Origin: an uncultured Bacilli bacterium
GTDB taxonomy: Bacteria; Bacillota_I; Bacilli_A; RF39; UBA660
Assembly (NCBI GenBank): GCA_910577505.1
Contig: CAJTLN010000003.1
Coordinates: 261,126 to 325,125, forward strand
Reading direction: 5' to 3'
Length of the DNA stretch: 64,000 nt
Under the pieces are notes generated by a model. It saw nothing but the letters and a program-made list of their open reading frames with translations, was not told where the DNA came from and made no database searches. The stretch's first letter is position 1. Every line of letters begins with the position of its first letter. Shown piece after piece: positions 1 through 8,480 of the stretch. The translations under genes were made by a program, and so were the position numbers.

Positions 1-23
1 GTATAAAATTTTGATTCTTTCAT
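1..23 (-). CDS. 5' end of a divergent gene cut by the window edge
   Basis: An ATG on the minus strand at 23-21 is preceded by a strong Shine-Dalgarno (AGGGAGG, 27-33) four bases away, so a gene probably starts here and runs off the left edge. Only seven codons (MKESKFY) are visible, which is too few to identify it. It is divergent from the germination operon that starts at 142, and the 118 bases between them should hold the control region of both. Confidence 0.45.
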
Positions 24-141
24 AAAACCTCCCTTCACTCTATATATTCTCCATAAGTGCTCCAAAATCCTTCTTTTTTTGAAATTTTTTTAAAATTTAT
101 ATAATTTAGTAATTTTTGGCAATACTATTATTGGTGATATT

Positions 142-1518
142 ATGCTATACGAAAAGTTAAAAAAAGATTTTAATAATACTGAAGATTTAAAACATAAAAT
201 TATTAACAATGTTCATGTTGTTTATTTAGAGAGTCTATGTAGTAGTGATAAAGTCAATGACTATATTTTACAAAACTTAACTATAGGACATGAATTTTAT
301 TTTTTAAAAAATATTGTTAGTGGACCTAATATAATTTATATTAAAGATTATAATTCAATAAAAGATTATATTATGGGAGGATTTGCTTTAGTTTATAATG
401 ACGAAGATATTCTGGTATGTGAATGTAAGGGAGATTTATATCGTTCAGTTAGTACTCCTTCTGCAGAGCCATCTATTAACGGACCGAAAGATTCATTTAA
501 TGAAAGTATTCAGATGAATCTAGGACTAATAAAAAGAAGAATTAAGACAGAAAATTTGATAAATGAAGATTTTACTATTGGGAGAAAAACTAAAACTCAA
601 GTTTCTCTTTTATATATAAAAGATATTGCTAAAAGGAAATATGTTAAAGAAATAAGAAAAAAATTAAAAAATATAGATATAGATGGTCTAATAGATATAG
701 AAGTTTTGCCAAGTTATATTAATGAAGATAAAGCTCCTTTACCAACAATGATGAAAACAGAAAGACCTGATAAAGTGTGTACTTCTTTATTAGAAGGTAA
801 AATTGTTATAATTGCTGATAATTCTCCTTATGCACTTATAATGCCTGCTTTTTTTGTTGACTTTATTAATCCTCAAGGGGATCTATATGTTAAAGCTGTT
901 GATGTTAATTTTTTAAAAATATTAAGATTAATATGTCTTTTCATTACTCTTTTATTGCCAGCCTTATATATATCGATTATTAATTATAATCCAGAAACGA
1001 TTCCACTGAATTTATTATTGTCATTTCAATCTGCAAGAACAGGAGTTCCATTTCCTTCAGCATTTGAAGCTTTTTTCATGATAATAATATGTTCTATTTT
1101 AAGGGAAAGTGATATAAGATTTCCTTCTACTTATGGTAGTTCAATTTCAATACTTGGAGCTTTAGTTTTAGGTGAAGCTGCTGTCTCTGCTAATGTAGCT
1201 AGTCCAATTATGATTATTGTAATAGGTATCACATTTATAACTAGTTTAGTTTATAATAGTGGAAATATTATAGATGGATTAAAATTGTATAGATTATTAT
1301 TGCTATTCTTTGCTACTGTACTTGGATTGTATGGAACAATACTTGGATTATTTATAGTTGTTATACATGTTTCTTCAATAAAAACATTGGGTGAACCTTA
1401 CCTTTATCCTGTTGCACCTTTTGATGAAACATATTTTCTAAAGACTGTAATAAAAAAGGGAAAAGATAAAAAAAGAAGTAAATTATTATCAAATAATGAA
1501 TATAAGGTGAAAGAATGA
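142..1518 (+). CDS. gerAA: Spore germination receptor subunit A (GerA family)
   Basis: This is the A subunit of a Ger-type germinant receptor, an inner-membrane complex of the spore that responds to small nutrients. The 458-residue protein has the family layout: a soluble N-terminal part of about 250 residues, then membrane segments starting near residue 256 (KILRLICLFITLLLPALYIS) and a hydrophobic block at about 315-425 carrying the conserved stretch around LRESDIRFPSTYG and LGEAAVSANV. The start ATG has a GGTGAT motif just upstream. Its TGA stop overlaps the ATG of the next gene, so the three Ger genes are translationally coupled. Which nutrient is sensed cannot be told from the sequence. 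Confidence 0.93.
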   Translation: MLYEKLKKDFNNTEDLKHKIINNVHVVYLESLCSSDKVNDYILQNLTIGHEFYFLKNIVSGPNIIYIKDYNSIKDYIMGGFALVYNDEDILVCECKGDLYRSVSTPSAEPSINGPKDSFNESIQMNLGLIKRRIKTENLINEDFTIGRKTKTQVSLLYIKDIAKRKYVKEIRKKLKNIDIDGLIDIEVLPSYINEDKAPLPTMMKTERPDKVCTSLLEGKIVIIADNSPYALIMPAFFVDFINPQGDLYVKAVDVNFLKILRLICLFITLLLPALYISIINYNPETIPLNLLLSFQSARTGVPFPSAFEAFFMIIICSILRESDIRFPSTYGSSISILGALVLGEAAVSANVASPIMIIVIGITFITSLVYNSGNIIDGLKLYRLLLLFFATVLGLYGTILGLFIVVIHVSSIKTLGEPYLYPVAPFDETYFLKTVIKKGKDKKRSKLLSNNEYKVKE

Positions 1519-2537
1519 AAAAGATAATTTTAATTATAATATGTCTACTTTTTTTAACAGGCTGTTATGACTATCAAGAATTAAGTGATATGAATATTGT
1601 TAACGGAATTGGAATTGATTTTAAAGATGAAGAATATATAGTTAGTTTAGAAACAGTTAAAAGTTCTAAAGGGGAATCAAGTAGTAAAATAACTACTAAT
1701 GTTATAAGTGGTAAAGATAAAATTTTAGCTAATGCAATTAATCAAGCTATTAATAATTCTGGAAAAAAAGCCTATTTTAAACATGTTGATCTAGTAATAA
1801 TTAGTGAAGAACTAGCTAAAAATGGAATTGGTGATGTAGTTGATTATATGCTACGTGATGTTACTGTTAGTTCTTCTTTTTTTACTGTAGTTGCTGAAGA
1901 TCCAAATGAAATACTAACAACAGAGATTGATGATGGTTCTATTAGTAGTTTAATTGTCGACACAATAAAATATAATGTTGATGCTACACAAATAGACAAT
2001 ATTGATTTAATAGTTAGTAATATTATCAATGAAAAGAAAGATATTGCTTTACCATATATAGAAATGAAAGATGAAAATGCAATTATTGACAATATAGCAT
2101 ATTTTAAAAAAGCTAAAATGGTTGGAAAGATGAATAATAAAATTTATAATTTTTTAATATTAAAAAGTGACAACTTGGATTTTGATAATGGCGATAATGT
2201 TATAAATATTTATAAAAAAGATATTAAGTATGATGTAAAAAAAGATAAGATACTTATTGATATTAAAGGTATGGGTAAAGTAAAAAAAATTAATGAAGAT
2301 ACTAATTTAGAAGATAAAGATAGCTATAGAAAAATAGAAAAAGGTATTCAAGAAACAATAGCTACGGAAGTTGAAGAATTTATTGATGAGGCATTAGAAA
2401 GTGAATCAGACTTAGTGGGATTTAAAGATTTATATTATAAAATTTATGGTAAAGAAAAGGATAAAATACCTTATGAAGTAAATGTTGATATAAAAATAAC
2501 TAGAAATGGAGCTATTTATGAAACAATCCATAATTAA
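1515..2537 (+). CDS. gerAC: Spore germination lipoprotein, GerAC family
   Basis: The C subunit of the Ger receptor is a membrane-anchored lipoprotein. The 340-residue protein begins with a lipoprotein signal (KKIILIIICLLFLTGC; lipobox LTGC with Cys17), followed by the family opening around YDYQELSDMNIVNGIGID. The length is slightly below the usual 370-400. It starts inside the stop codon of the A subunit (ATGA overlap) and overlaps the next gene, giving the order A-C-B. The lipobox, the context and the N-terminal motif together make the assignment secure. Confidence 0.92.
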   Translation: MKKIILIIICLLFLTGCYDYQELSDMNIVNGIGIDFKDEEYIVSLETVKSSKGESSSKITTNVISGKDKILANAINQAINNSGKKAYFKHVDLVIISEELAKNGIGDVVDYMLRDVTVSSSFFTVVAEDPNEILTTEIDDGSISSLIVDTIKYNVDATQIDNIDLIVSNIINEKKDIALPYIEMKDENAIIDNIAYFKKAKMVGKMNNKIYNFLILKSDNLDFDNGDNVINIYKKDIKYDVKKDKILIDIKGMGKVKKINEDTNLEDKDSYRKIEKGIQETIATEVEEFIDEALESESDLVGFKDLYYKIYGKEKDKIPYEVNVDIKITRNGAIYETIHN

Positions 2538-3489
2538 TAAAAAACAATATATAATATTAAGTTTTTATTTAACAAGAGTTCTATTCTTGGGCATTGGTTT
2601 TAGTGTTTTAGTAGGAATTGGTAAAAATAGTTTATTGATTGCTAGTATAATGGGAATGCTTCTTGGATATTTTTTGCTATATTTATTTTATTTAAAAGGT
2701 GGATTAAATAAGATTTCCACAGTGTTAATAAGTATTACTACTATAACAGCTGGATTGCTTGCTATTACAACATTGACTGGTACATATTTGCTTTATGATA
2801 CTCCTACTCTATTTATTATGGGAACTTTTATATTAGTTATTTTTTATGGAGCATTGAAAGAATTTAAAATTATATCAAGAGTTAGTGAATTATTTTGCCC
2901 ATTATCATTATGTTTTATAATATTTGCTTTAATTGCTTTAATTTCATTAGTCTCTTTATATAATTTGTTGCCAATATTCAATACTGGTTTCAAAGAATTT
3001 ATAAAATGTATAGTTGTTTTTACAGCTACTTCGTTAATGCCAAATTTAGTGCTTTTAAACTATAAAGGCGATTTAAAATTTAAAGATGTTGGTAAAGGTT
3101 ACTTAATAGGGGCTATTTTAACTATTATTGTTATGTTTTTTATATTAAGTATATATGGTTCAGAATTTGCTAGTACAATTAGGTTTCCTGAATATTTAAT
3201 GCTTAATAAAATAAATTTATTCAATTATGTTAGTAATGTTGAAAATATTTTAGTTATGGAATGGGTCGTTAATTTAACTATTGGAGGATTAGTATGTGTG
3301 AAAATATTACTTGATAATTTAAATATTTATATGGTATCTACCATTCTTGTATTAATTATTTTAGGTACTGAGTTTTTGATGATTAGAAATTATGTTAATG
3401 TATTACTTTTTAAAAAATATGTTTATTTTTTCTGTACAGTGCTAATTGTGATAAGTTTGTTTATTAAAAAAAATAAGAATCGTAATTAA
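2518..3489 (+). CDS. gerAB: Spore germination receptor subunit B (GerAB/ArcD-type permease)
   Basis: A 323-residue, almost wholly hydrophobic protein with about ten membrane segments, as in the GerAB family of amino-acid permease-like subunits that bind the germinant. The late motif RFPEYLMLNKINLFNYVSN followed by NILVMEW resembles the family's FP-E-L/R-I-E-W region. An ATG at 2506 is also open, but GGAG at 2508-2511 lies seven bases before the ATG at 2518, which is therefore the better start. It overlaps the end of the C subunit by 20 bases. Its stop overlaps the stop of the convergent gene by three bases, so there is no room for a terminator between them. Confidence 0.85.
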   Translation: MKQSIINKKQYIILSFYLTRVLFLGIGFSVLVGIGKNSLLIASIMGMLLGYFLLYLFYLKGGLNKISTVLISITTITAGLLAITTLTGTYLLYDTPTLFIMGTFILVIFYGALKEFKIISRVSELFCPLSLCFIIFALIALISLVSLYNLLPIFNTGFKEFIKCIVVFTATSLMPNLVLLNYKGDLKFKDVGKGYLIGAILTIIVMFFILSIYGSEFASTIRFPEYLMLNKINLFNYVSNVENILVMEWVVNLTIGGLVCVKILLDNLNIYMVSTILVLIILGTEFLMIRNYVNVLLFKKYVYFFCTVLIVISLFIKKNKNRN

Positions 3490-4937
3490 TTCTTATTTTT
3501 ATTTGAGGAAATATTTTGTATTTTAGGATCTTTAAAAGTATTTTCAGTATTTGTATCTCCAGTTACTTTATATACTAGTTGTTTTGTTTCTAAAACTGCT
3601 GTATCAATATTATATATTGATATTACATAGCCATAGTTGTTTTTATATTCCATACTATTTAAACTATTTAGAACATTTTCGATAATTGAATCATAGTTTG
3701 TACTAATATTATTAAATTGCCCCGATATATTAATAACGTATTTAAATTTATTGCCATTTATATATTCTAGAGGTGATTTGTTTAAGTCTTTAGTGAAGTT
3801 AAGTTTAGTACTTATACCATATTGATTTTTGATATCATTTTCTTTTTCATATCTTGCATAATAATCGTCGCAATCAACACAGTCTCCATAAAAAGAACAA
3901 TTTTCTTCTGGATACAAAGATACATCTACTTCTTTTGTTCCAGTTGCTGATAAAACATTTTTTGAAATATTTTCTTTAATACTATCTAGAAATAATTTTT
4001 CAATATAATCGTCTACTACTATATATTGAACTGCACTTTCATTGTAAGATGTAGAAATAACACGAATTTCTCTTTTGTTTTCATCTAAACAATATCTTTC
4101 ACTTACTCGACGATTATGTTGATCTATTTTAGAATTATAGGTTCCTTCTTTTAAATTTTTTTCTTGTTGAGCTGCTTGATTAGCATATGTTCCACAAATA
4201 AAGTTTGTATCATAACGCTGTTTTAAAGTTTTTAGAACAAATTCTGTTTCGGTTTCTGCTACTACTTCAGTTTGTTCTTTAAAAATTAATTTATAAAATT
4301 CTTCATGATAATGGTCATTCAAATACTTAGGTACAACTATAAGAGCTATAAAGTATATTATGTATCCTATGGCTTGTAAGGCTTTGATATTTTTAAAGTC
4401 CACTATTATTTTATTAATAATACTACTAGTTATAACACCTAAAAATCCTATTCCAGCAGAAATAATAGCATAATATGTCCATAAATCCATTTCTTCTTCA
4501 TTAAGCATCGACATTACAAATGTTACTACGGCTACTAAAATGCCACCTACCATTACTGATGAAGGATAGCTACTCTTTTCTTTGTACTTTAATGAATGAA
4601 AAATTGATAAAATAATAATAAAAATTGGAATAGCAAATAGTGCATATTTTGTTTTATTAACTGTAAGATACAATGATACAAAAATAATAATAGCGTTTAA
4701 AACAACTAAGACAAGAATTTTATTTAATTCTGAAGCAGATTTGGCAGCTTCTGCTTTATCACGTTCAACTTTTGCTTGTTGTTCTTTTTTAGCTAATTCC
4801 TCTTGAGCAAGTTTATCATAATATTCTTGAGGAATCTCAATTATTGGTTTTTGTTCTGGTTGATTAGACATATTATTTGCTTGATTATTATTATTAAATT
4901 CATTATTGAATGGATTATTATTTTCATTTCCTGGCAT
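3486..4937 (-). CDS. Unknown multi-pass membrane protein with Asn-rich N-terminus
   Basis: Not recognised. The 483 residues divide into an Asn/Gln-rich, proline-containing cytoplasmic start (about 1-40), a short charged helical stretch rich in Lys, Glu and Ala (about 40-70), five hydrophobic segments (about 70-210), and a hydrophilic C-terminal domain of about 250 residues that should lie on one side of the membrane. The C-terminal domain has a cluster of cysteines (NCSFYGDCVDCDDYY). The start is supported by GGTGAT three bases before the ATG. It converges on the germination operon and its end overlaps gerAB. No function can be assigned. Confidence 0.7.
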   Translation of the reverse strand: MPGNENNNPFNNEFNNNNQANNMSNQPEQKPIIEIPQEYYDKLAQEELAKKEQQAKVERDKAEAAKSASELNKILVLVVLNAIIIFVSLYLTVNKTKYALFAIPIFIIILSIFHSLKYKEKSSYPSSVMVGGILVAVVTFVMSMLNEEEMDLWTYYAIISAGIGFLGVITSSIINKIIVDFKNIKALQAIGYIIYFIALIVVPKYLNDHYHEEFYKLIFKEQTEVVAETETEFVLKTLKQRYDTNFICGTYANQAAQQEKNLKEGTYNSKIDQHNRRVSERYCLDENKREIRVISTSYNESAVQYIVVDDYIEKLFLDSIKENISKNVLSATGTKEVDVSLYPEENCSFYGDCVDCDDYYARYEKENDIKNQYGISTKLNFTKDLNKSPLEYINGNKFKYVINISGQFNNISTNYDSIIENVLNSLNSMEYKNNYGYVISIYNIDTAVLETKQLVYKVTGDTNTENTFKDPKIQNISSNKNKN

Positions 4938-4977
4938 TTTATCACCCTATTCTTAATTTATTATATCATAAAATTAA

Positions 4978-5003
4978 AAAATAACAGTAAAAACTGTTAT
5001 TTT
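4978..5003. terminator. Bidirectional intrinsic terminator
   Basis: A perfect 11-bp inverted repeat (AAAATAACAGT / ACTGTTATTTT) with an AAAA loop, A-rich on one side and T-rich on the other. It includes the stop codon of the minus-strand gene ending at 4997. Confidence 0.8.
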
Positions 5004-6322
5004 AGCCATGATATTTTTCGATATAAATTTATCATTATTAGAGATACTATTATAAGAATTGGAAAAATAATAATAATATAATCAATTGTTTCTGGATTAG
5101 TTACTATTTCCTTATAAGTGATGGATAATATAATGTCATTTTCTGGCATTATAAATGACTGACCTGTAACTTTAATAATGTTTCCTTGAATATCTTTTAC
5201 TAGTATATTATCTATTTCATAACCAGAATTTGCTAGAACTTCAAATTCAACTTTTTCGTAAGGTATACTTGAGTTTTTTATATTTATAGTACCAAATAAG
5301 TTTTCTTCAGTAGAAATAGTTAAATTGTAAGAATAAAACATTAATGAACTTTTTTGAATATCTCTATTTTCTATATCGAATAAACTTAAAACTATTTTAT
5401 TCCCTACTTTATACATGTTATCAACATTCAAATTATCAGTACTAATTTTATCTTCACTTATTAGCTTTCCGTTAAAGTCGTATACAACTAGATAATACTC
5501 CCCGTTGTATGCTAATACTACTATTTTATCTTTTACTATTTCAACACTATTATAACTATAATAATTATTATTTGTCTCATTAACTAATACATTTCCTTTT
5601 TTATCTAATATAGTTAGATGTGCTTTGTAATTAGAATCAAGTTGTTCATCAGATGAGTCGATATAATTAAATCCTACTAATATGTACTTGCTCTCAATGT
5701 ATGTGGAATTTAAATAGTATTTTTCTCTTAAGTCTTCTGTTTCGATATTGCTATTAAATCTAACTAAATAATAATCTCCTTTTAGAATTTCATGAATATT
5801 TTCTGCACCTAAAGAACTAAAAGTTTCTTCTTTGATATTTAGATTTTCATCGATTTCATATAAAACATTACTTGATAGAATACCATCCTCTGTTAACATA
5901 GCATATATTTTATCGTTATAACTATATAAACTTATATTGGAAGAATTGTCTATTATATAAGTTGTTTTTAATTGCTTTTTTATTTGAAGATTTGTATCTA
6001 ACAAATAGAACTTTAAAGTATTATTATTTAAGCCTACAACTAAATAATTATCGTTTATCTTTATAAAAGATGGTTTTATAAAATCTTCTAATTGTTTCGA
6101 AGATTTTAGAATATCATTGTTATCGTAACTATAAACTATTGTATTATCATCAACTTCTGTACTATATATATAGCCATCTTTATAACTATTTATATTACTT
6201 ATATTATCAACTTCATAAGCTTTAACGTGATCAAATGTTAAAAGTGAATTTTCAGCATTTACGTTTTTTATAGCAATGAGTGATATTAGAAAAATAAATA
6301 TTATGTGTAGCTTTTTTTTCAT
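4997..6322 (-). CDS. Secreted, C-terminally anchored protein with beta-rich domain and an InlB-B-like repeat
   Basis: The 441-residue protein has a Sec signal peptide (KKKLHIIFIFLISLIAIKN, cut near NAEN) and one C-terminal membrane segment (IDYIIIIFPILIIVSLIMI) followed by a short basic tail. Between them lie repeated short beta-strand blocks of the type DNTIVYSYDNN and NNYLVVG, which look like a propeller-like fold. A final module near residues 345-405 (VLANSGYEIDNILVKD ... FIMPENDIILSITY) matches the divergent InlB B-repeat pattern. It is therefore a surface-exposed protein of unknown role. It is the next gene upstream on the same strand as the unknown membrane protein at 3486-4937, with a terminator between them. 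Confidence 0.75.
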   Translation of the reverse strand: MKKKLHIIFIFLISLIAIKNVNAENSLLTFDHVKAYEVDNISNINSYKDGYIYSTEVDDNTIVYSYDNNDILKSSKQLEDFIKPSFIKINDNYLVVGLNNNTLKFYLLDTNLQIKKQLKTTYIIDNSSNISLYSYNDKIYAMLTEDGILSSNVLYEIDENLNIKEETFSSLGAENIHEILKGDYYLVRFNSNIETEDLREKYYLNSTYIESKYILVGFNYIDSSDEQLDSNYKAHLTILDKKGNVLVNETNNNYYSYNSVEIVKDKIVVLAYNGEYYLVVYDFNGKLISEDKISTDNLNVDNMYKVGNKIVLSLFDIENRDIQKSSLMFYSYNLTISTEENLFGTINIKNSSIPYEKVEFEVLANSGYEIDNILVKDIQGNIIKVTGQSFIMPENDIILSITYKEIVTNPETIDYIIIIFPILIIVSLIMINLYRKISWLK

Positions 6323-6363
6323 ACTATCATCTACCTTATAATTATTATACTTTATTTTATTGT

Positions 6364-6392
6364 AAAAAAAAATAGAAAGATGAAACTTTCTA
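6364..6392 (-). terminator. Intrinsic terminator after alr
   Basis: A 7-bp stem (CTTTCTA / TAGAAAG on the plus strand at 6373-6379 and 6386-6392) followed in minus-strand sense by a run of nine T at 6364-6372. It ends the alr transcript. Confidence 0.75.
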
Positions 6393-7457
6393 CTTGTATA
6401 TTCTTGGAACTCTTTTACCTATTGAACACATTACTTCATAGCTAATGGTATCTAGATGCTTAGCAATATTTTCAATATGATTTATATCTTTGATTATTGT
6501 TACTTTATCTCCTACTTTAATAGTTTTATCTACTTTAACAAATAACATATCCATACATATATTACCAACTATTTGGTATTCTTTGTCATTTATATAGACA
6601 CTTCGACCCGTATTTTTTCTTATTATTCCATCGGCATAACCGATTGGGATTACAGCTATATATTCTTTATCTTTTACTTTGTAATTACCATTATAACCAA
6701 CGGTTTCATTTTCTACTTCATTTATTTGAATTATATGACTATATAGTGAAAATGTTGATAAAAGATTTAAATTTTTATTCTCAGCTAAACCATACATAGC
6801 TATTCCTAAACGACATCCATTAGCATATGATAATTTTTCATAATTCATAGTTGCATCACTTGCACAAAGATGAATGATTGGAATAATATTTAAATCAATA
6901 TCAGAAGTAATTTCTTTAAACTTTTTAAATTGATTTAAAGTTATTTCTTTATTTGATGCAGAATGAATATGAGTATAGATACCTTCTAGATATATGTTAC
7001 TATTTTTTATAAGATTATATACCTTATTAAGATTTTCTTTGTTGTTAACACCTAATCTATTCATGCCAGTGTTTATTTTAATATGAGCCTTTAGATTAGT
7101 TGGATTATCTACTAGGATATTTTCCAGATAAGAAAGATTACTTATAGTTATCGTTATATTTTCTTCTATACATTTTTTAATATATTTAGAATCTATAATA
7201 CCTAGGCAAAGAATTGGAATATCTTTTATGTACTTTCTAATATAAAGCGCTTCTTCTAGAGTTGCAACAGCTAAGTAGTTACAGCCTCCTTTTATTATAG
7301 CTTCGACTGATTTTATGTCATTATGACCATAACAATCTGCTTTAACTACGCCAAAATAATACTTATAATTATTGTATTTATTTATTAATGTTCTCACGTT
7401 TGATTCAATATTTTTTAAATTTATTTCAATATATGTATTACGATATATTTTGTTCAT
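6390..7457 (-). CDS. alr: Alanine racemase
   Basis: A PLP-dependent enzyme that interconverts L- and D-alanine for peptidoglycan. In spore formers it also limits L-alanine-triggered germination. The 355 residues are the usual length. The PLP-binding lysine is in VKADCYGH (Lys39), the second-subunit catalytic tyrosine lies in VGYNGNY, and the conserved GCRLGIAMYGL, PIGYADG and VGNICMDM blocks are present. GGAG lies eleven bases before the ATG. Only three bases separate it from the stop of the gene at 7461-8405, so the two form one operon ending in the hairpin at 6373-6392. Confidence is high. Confidence 0.97.
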   Translation of the reverse strand: MNKIYRNTYIEINLKNIESNVRTLINKYNNYKYYFGVVKADCYGHNDIKSVEAIIKGGCNYLAVATLEEALYIRKYIKDIPILCLGIIDSKYIKKCIEENITITISNLSYLENILVDNPTNLKAHIKINTGMNRLGVNNKENLNKVYNLIKNSNIYLEGIYTHIHSASNKEITLNQFKKFKEITSDIDLNIIPIIHLCASDATMNYEKLSYANGCRLGIAMYGLAENKNLNLLSTFSLYSHIIQINEVENETVGYNGNYKVKDKEYIAVIPIGYADGIIRKNTGRSVYINDKEYQIVGNICMDMLFVKVDKTIKVGDKVTIIKDINHIENIAKHLDTISYEVMCSIGKRVPRIYK

Positions 7458-7460
7458 TTT

Positions 7461-8405
7461 TTATTGCTCCTTTATATTCCACTTAGGTGGATAGATATAT
7501 TCTATTTTGTTATTTTTAGGTTTGTATTTTTTCTTTATTCTAGTACGATTTGTTTTTAAATCAGGATGTGCTTCTCGACAATATTTATCTAGTTCACAAA
7601 AGATATTTTGACAATCTATTAATTGCAATTGACGATTGCCTATTCTTTTAAAATCAAGATTAAGTCTTTTAAATTCTTCATCTTGGTGTTCATACATATA
7701 TTTTATTATATCTTCATTTGACATATTATCAATATCAATAAAACATTTTTTTATTCCTCGTAATGATCCTGGACCAGCAACAGTAAATTCATCTTCAGAC
7801 CAATTAACAGCTTCACTATAATTTATATCTGATACTAATTGATAAGCCATAAAATCACCGATAAGTGGATAAGATTTTAAGATATCAAAAGCTTCTTTCA
7901 TAGTTTCTGATGATAATATTTTTAGATGAGATTTATCTATTATAAATATTTGTTTTAAAAGACTTAAGTGATTATCATGTTTACGATTATAGCCATAGGC
8001 TTTATTGGCACAACTTATATAAGCATCGTTGTATATTTTTATATTATTAGATATAGCGTTATTTAAAATTATTGAATACTTAGTGAAATTAAAATTACTT
8101 AATGTAATATCTCCTAATTCATTGATTAATAATTCCCAAGTTGATTCTTTGTTAAATAATTTAAAAAGAAGGATTCTAAATAACATATCTTCTTTAGAAT
8201 AAACTTTTCCGTTATAAATTACATTTTTTAGGAGATATTGACTTACTCTATCATTTATACGATATGAGTTACAAAACTTATATTCTTGTAATATTTTGTC
8301 ATCCGTCCAAGGGGACTTTTCACCATTTTTCTTTTTTATAAAGATGTTTTGTCTTTCACAGGCAAAATACCAATATAAGTCATATATTTCTTCTCTTTTT
8401 TTCAT
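7461..8405 (-). CDS. 5-hmdU DNA kinase helical-domain family protein (putative DNA base hypermodification fold)
   Basis: The 314-residue protein matches, by pattern, the HMUDK helical family (first described as alpha-glutamyl/putrescinyl-thymine pyrophosphorylase), whose phage members act on 5-hydroxymethyluracil in DNA. The signatures visible are ILQEYKFCNSYRINDRVSQY (near residue 40), the FRILLFKLFN block, and the C-terminal IGDFMAYQLVSDINYS followed by DEFTVAGPGSLRGIKKCF, which has a helix-hairpin-helix-like GPG. No separate P-loop kinase domain or other modification gene is seen. An upstream GTG at 8414 lies in the Shine-Dalgarno AAGTGAT, so the ATG at 8405 is preferred. It is cotranscribed with alr, which does not explain it. 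The family assignment is from memory of the motifs; activity is not implied. Confidence 0.65.
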   Translation of the reverse strand: MKKREEIYDLYWYFACERQNIFIKKKNGEKSPWTDDKILQEYKFCNSYRINDRVSQYLLKNVIYNGKVYSKEDMLFRILLFKLFNKESTWELLINELGDITLSNFNFTKYSIILNNAISNNIKIYNDAYISCANKAYGYNRKHDNHLSLLKQIFIIDKSHLKILSSETMKEAFDILKSYPLIGDFMAYQLVSDINYSEAVNWSEDEFTVAGPGSLRGIKKCFIDIDNMSNEDIIKYMYEHQDEEFKRLNLDFKRIGNRQLQLIDCQNIFCELDKYCREAHPDLKTNRTRIKKKYKPKNNKIEYIYPPKWNIKEQ

Positions 8406-8423
8406 TCTAATCACTTCTTTTTT

Positions 8424-8432
8424 ATTATAGCA
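8424..8432 (-). promoter_or_regulatory. Extended -10 promoter for the 8405-6390 operon
   Basis: On the minus strand TGCTATAAT (8432-8424) is a consensus extended -10 about 20 bases before the ATG at 8405. No good -35 is visible at the right distance. Confidence 0.5.
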
Positions 8433-8449
8433 CTTACATCAAAGAAAAA

Positions 8450-8473
8450 GACTAGTGTGTACACACACTAGTC
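8450..8473 (-). terminator. Intrinsic terminator after ileS
   Basis: A 10-bp GC-containing stem (GACTAGTGTG / CACACTAGTC) with a four-base loop, followed on the minus strand by TTTTTCTTT. It lies eight bases past the ileS stop. Confidence 0.85.
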
Positions 8474-8480
8474 ATTTATT

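Noticed and set aside
8406..8414. GTG at 8414 (and similar GTGs at 35924, 36685, 38162, 59997) as start codons.
   Set aside because: Each GTG is part of the GGTGAT-type Shine-Dalgarno that serves the ATG a few codons later.
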